A stretch of DNA of 64,000 nt. Source: Pseudomonas entomophila L48. Its GTDB lineage: Bacteria > Pseudomonadota > Gammaproteobacteria > Pseudomonadales > Pseudomonadaceae. Positions 62,403-64,000 of this stretch are shown here, one piece after another. Made by a program: the position numbers and the translations under genes. Every line of letters begins with the position of its first letter. Position 1 is the stretch's first letter. The DNA lies in assembly GCF_000026105.1 (NCBI RefSeq), contig NC_008027.1:1690001-1754000 (forward strand). The letters are read 5' to 3'. Under the pieces are notes generated by a model, which did no database searches, was not told the DNA's origin, and saw nothing but the letters and a program-made list of their open reading frames with translations.

Positions 62403-63328
62403 CAGGCGTTCTCTTTCTTGTACGGGTGGGTGGCGTGCCAGTGGCGGGCGATATCCACGCGACGGGCGAACCAGACCTGCTCGTGGCTCTTGGCGTAGTC
62501 GACGAAGCGCTTGAGCGCGGCCAGGCGCGCCGGGCGGCCGACCAGGCGGCAGTGCAGGCCGATCGACAGCATTTTCGGGGCGTCGGCACCTTCGGTGTAG
62601 AGCACGTCGAAGGCGTCTTTGAGGTATTGGTAGAACTGCTCGCCGCAGTTGAAGCCCTGGACCTGGGTGAAGCGCATGTCGTTGGTGTCCAGGGTGTAGG
62701 GGATCACCAGGTGTGGCTTGCCGGTCGGGTTGTTCGGCTCCCAGTACGGCAGGTCGTCGTCGTAGGTGTCGCTGTCATAGAGGAAACCGCCTTCCTCCAT
62801 CACCAGGCGCCGGGTGTTCGGGCCGGTGCGGCCGGTGTACCAGCCTAGCGGTCGTTCGCCGGTGATCTCGGTGAGGATGCGGATGGCTTCGAGCATGTGC
62901 TCGCGCTCCTGCACCTCGTCCATGTTCTGGTAGTCGATCCAGCGGTAGCCGTGGCTGCAGATCTCGTGGCCGGCCTGGGCCATGGCGCGGATCACGTCGG
63001 GGTGGCGTTGGGCGGCCATGGCCACGGCGAAGATGGTCAGCGGCACGCCGCTGTCCTTGAACAGCTTGAGCAGGCGCCAGACGCCGGCGCGGCTGCCGTA
63101 CTCGTAGAGCGACTCCATGCTCATGTTGCGCTGGCCCTGAAGCGGCTGGGCGGCGACCATTTCGGAGAGGAAAGCTTCGGATTCCTTGTCGCCGTGCAGG
63201 ATGTTGCGCTCGCCACCTTCCTCATAGTTGAGCACGAAGGACAGCGCAATGCGGGCATTCCCCGGCCATTGCGGATGAGGTGGGTTGTTGCCGTAACCGA
63301 TCAGGTCGCGAGGGTAGTCAGCGCTCAC
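62402..63328 (-). CDS. puuE: Allantoinase PuuE (polysaccharide deacetylase fold)
   Basis: Opens the allantoin ring to allantoate. It is the metal-independent PuuE type, unlike the AllB amidohydrolase. Family regions: SFVLNYEEGGERNILHGDKES near residue 30, TIFAVAMAAQRHPDVIRAM and EICSHGYRWIDYQNM near 140, GWYTGRTGPNTRRLV near 180. The GTG start at 63328 (SADYPRDLIGYGNN) with GGAAG upstream gives 308 residues, the known length. It is the first gene of puuE-uraD-allA and shares a divergent promoter region with uraH carrying three operator boxes. Confidence 0.94.
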   Translation of the reverse strand: MSADYPRDLIGYGNNPPHPQWPGNARIALSFVLNYEEGGERNILHGDKESEAFLSEMVAAQPLQGQRNMSMESLYEYGSRAGVWRLLKLFKDSGVPLTIFAVAMAAQRHPDVIRAMAQAGHEICSHGYRWIDYQNMDEVQEREHMLEAIRILTEITGERPLGWYTGRTGPNTRRLVMEEGGFLYDSDTYDDDLPYWEPNNPTGKPHLVIPYTLDTNDMRFTQVQGFNCGEQFYQYLKDAFDVLYTEGADAPKMLSIGLHCRLVGRPARLAALKRFVDYAKSHEQVWFARRVDIARHWHATHPYKKENA

Positions 63329-63405
63329 TGCAGTCTTCCTTCTTGTACGTTTGTGCGGGGGGTGGGCGGGGCCGCGTCGGGATGTCGCACCACCGGATGA
63401 GCTGA

Positions 63406-63415
63406 TTGTATACAA
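63406..63415. promoter_or_regulatory. TTGTATACAA palindrome before puuE
   Basis: Perfect palindrome, 78 bp upstream of the puuE start codon. Same sequence as at gcl. Confidence 0.75.
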
Positions 63416-63489
63416 CTTCTCAATTCTTTTGTAAGCCTGTTTTTCCGCATTTCTTCCCATTTGTCGCCTTGGAATGGCTTGCAAGAAAC

Positions 63490-63505
63490 TTGCCCGATTG
63501 GTCAG
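63490..63505. promoter_or_regulatory. RutR-like box between puuE and uraH
   Basis: TTGCCCGATTGGTCAG, 11 of 14 matches to TTGACCA-NN-TGGTCAA, the best match in the window. It lies between the two TTGTATACAA-type boxes, as at gcl. Confidence 0.6.
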
Positions 63506-63610
63506 TTAATCACAGGGGCGTCTTTACCCGGCCTGAGTTTAAGACTGGTGGGCTTTATATAAGAGGGTGAGTGGAAGCGGGTAGGCGGTCAGGCGGGATG
63601 GCTGAAAAAA

Positions 63611-63620
63611 TTGTGTACAA
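63611..63620. promoter_or_regulatory. TTGTGTACAA box before uraH
   Basis: One-base variant of the palindrome, 109 bp before the uraH start. The rest of the 63329-63728 gap is regulatory-type AT-rich sequence without a gene. Confidence 0.6.
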
Positions 63621-63728
63621 TTTATCGCTAAACTGTCTTAATGGCGCCATTCCGCACGCCGTTGGCCTTGCCGCCCGGTGAGTGCCGTGTATTTTTTGCC
63701 CACGCATACGACAAGAGGCGATTAGCAA

Positions 63729-64000
63729 ATGGGACGTTTGACCACACACGTATTGGATGCCGCTCACGGCTGCCCGGGCAGCTCGATCAAGGTCGAGCTG
63801 TACCGCGTCGAAGGCCAGCAGCTGGAGCTGGTGAACACTGCCCTGACCAACAGCGATGGCCGCGTCGACGCGCCGCTGCTGCAGGGTGACGATTATCGTA
63901 CTGGCGTGTACCAGTTGCAGTTCAGTGCTGGCGACTATTACCGTGCCCGCGGCGTGAAGCTGCCGGATACCGCATTCCTCGATGTGGTCGTGCTGCGTTT
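63729..64000 (+). CDS. uraH: 5-hydroxyisourate hydrolase, 5' part
   Basis: Transthyretin-like enzyme that hydrolyses 5-hydroxyisourate, the product of PuuD. The N-terminus MGRLTTHVLDAAHGCPGSSI has the first active-site His, and TNSDGRVDAPLLQGDDYRTG and GVYQLQFSAGDYY follow. The window ends after about 90 residues of an expected 115-120, so the YRGS-type C-terminal motif is not seen. AGAGGCG gives the ribosome site. It is divergent from puuE. Confidence 0.93.
   Translation, partial: MGRLTTHVLDAAHGCPGSSIKVELYRVEGQQLELVNTALTNSDGRVDAPLLQGDDYRTGVYQLQFSAGDYYRARGVKLPDTAFLDVVVLR

Overview
The window is about 64 kb of GC-rich chromosome from a Pseudomonas of the P. putida group. This assignment rests on gene order, protein sequences and repeats, not on a database search: mltG-tmk-holB-tatD, tyrB-uvrB, gltX followed by an Ala/Glu tRNA cluster, ibpA, leuC-leuD-leuB-asd, the gcl-hyi-glxR-ttuD-pyk glyoxylate operon, and the urate genes uacT-puuD-allA-uraD-puuE-uraH. 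Fifteen REP-type palindromes built on the core TAGGAGC sit between genes, mostly at gene 3' ends. There is no rRNA, CRISPR array, prophage, transposase or integrase.

Region 1 (1-32.2 kb) is housekeeping: cell wall and replication genes (mltG partial, tmk, holB), a TatD nuclease, a probable small RNA (RgsA-like), moaA, two small conserved proteins, a cupin, a deaminase, tRNA-Asn, tyrB, uvrB with a possible LexA box, an EmrAB-type efflux pair, gltX, three identical tRNA-Ala/tRNA-Glu cassettes, a TetR-hydrolase-thioesterase cluster, dusC, a heat-shock ibpA with a sigma-32 promoter and a ROSE-type RNA thermometer, a large PAS-GGDEF-EAL protein, and leucine biosynthesis plus asd.

Region 2 (32.2-33.2 kb) holds no convincing gene. 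It contains two opposed copies of a roughly 270-bp intergenic element (a third copy is at 8.1 kb), a REP pair, and 23 perfect tandem copies of a 7-bp unit. The genes expected after asd in Pseudomonas (fimV, truA) are absent, so this looks like a rearrangement breakpoint.

Region 3 (33.2-64 kb) is mostly nitrogen and glyoxylate metabolism. Purine products enter through Tsx-like outer-membrane channels and the NCS2 and NCS1 permeases. Urate is oxidised by the membrane cytochrome c enzyme PuuD, then UraH, UraD and PuuE lead to allantoate. AllA releases glyoxylate and urea, and a urea transporter is present. Gcl, GlxR (with Hyi), TtuD and Pyk convert glyoxylate to pyruvate. No allantoate-degrading enzyme is present.

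The strongest unexplained signal is regulatory. A palindrome TTGTATACAA (or a one- or two-base variant) and a second box of the form TTGAC-N6-GTCAG recur together in the gcl/glcG, puuE/uraH and NCS1 promoter regions, always in the order first box, second box, first box. The second box resembles the E. coli RutR site, and a RutR-like TetR protein is encoded at 52.1-52.7 kb. The first box suggests a GntR-type regulator encoded outside the window.
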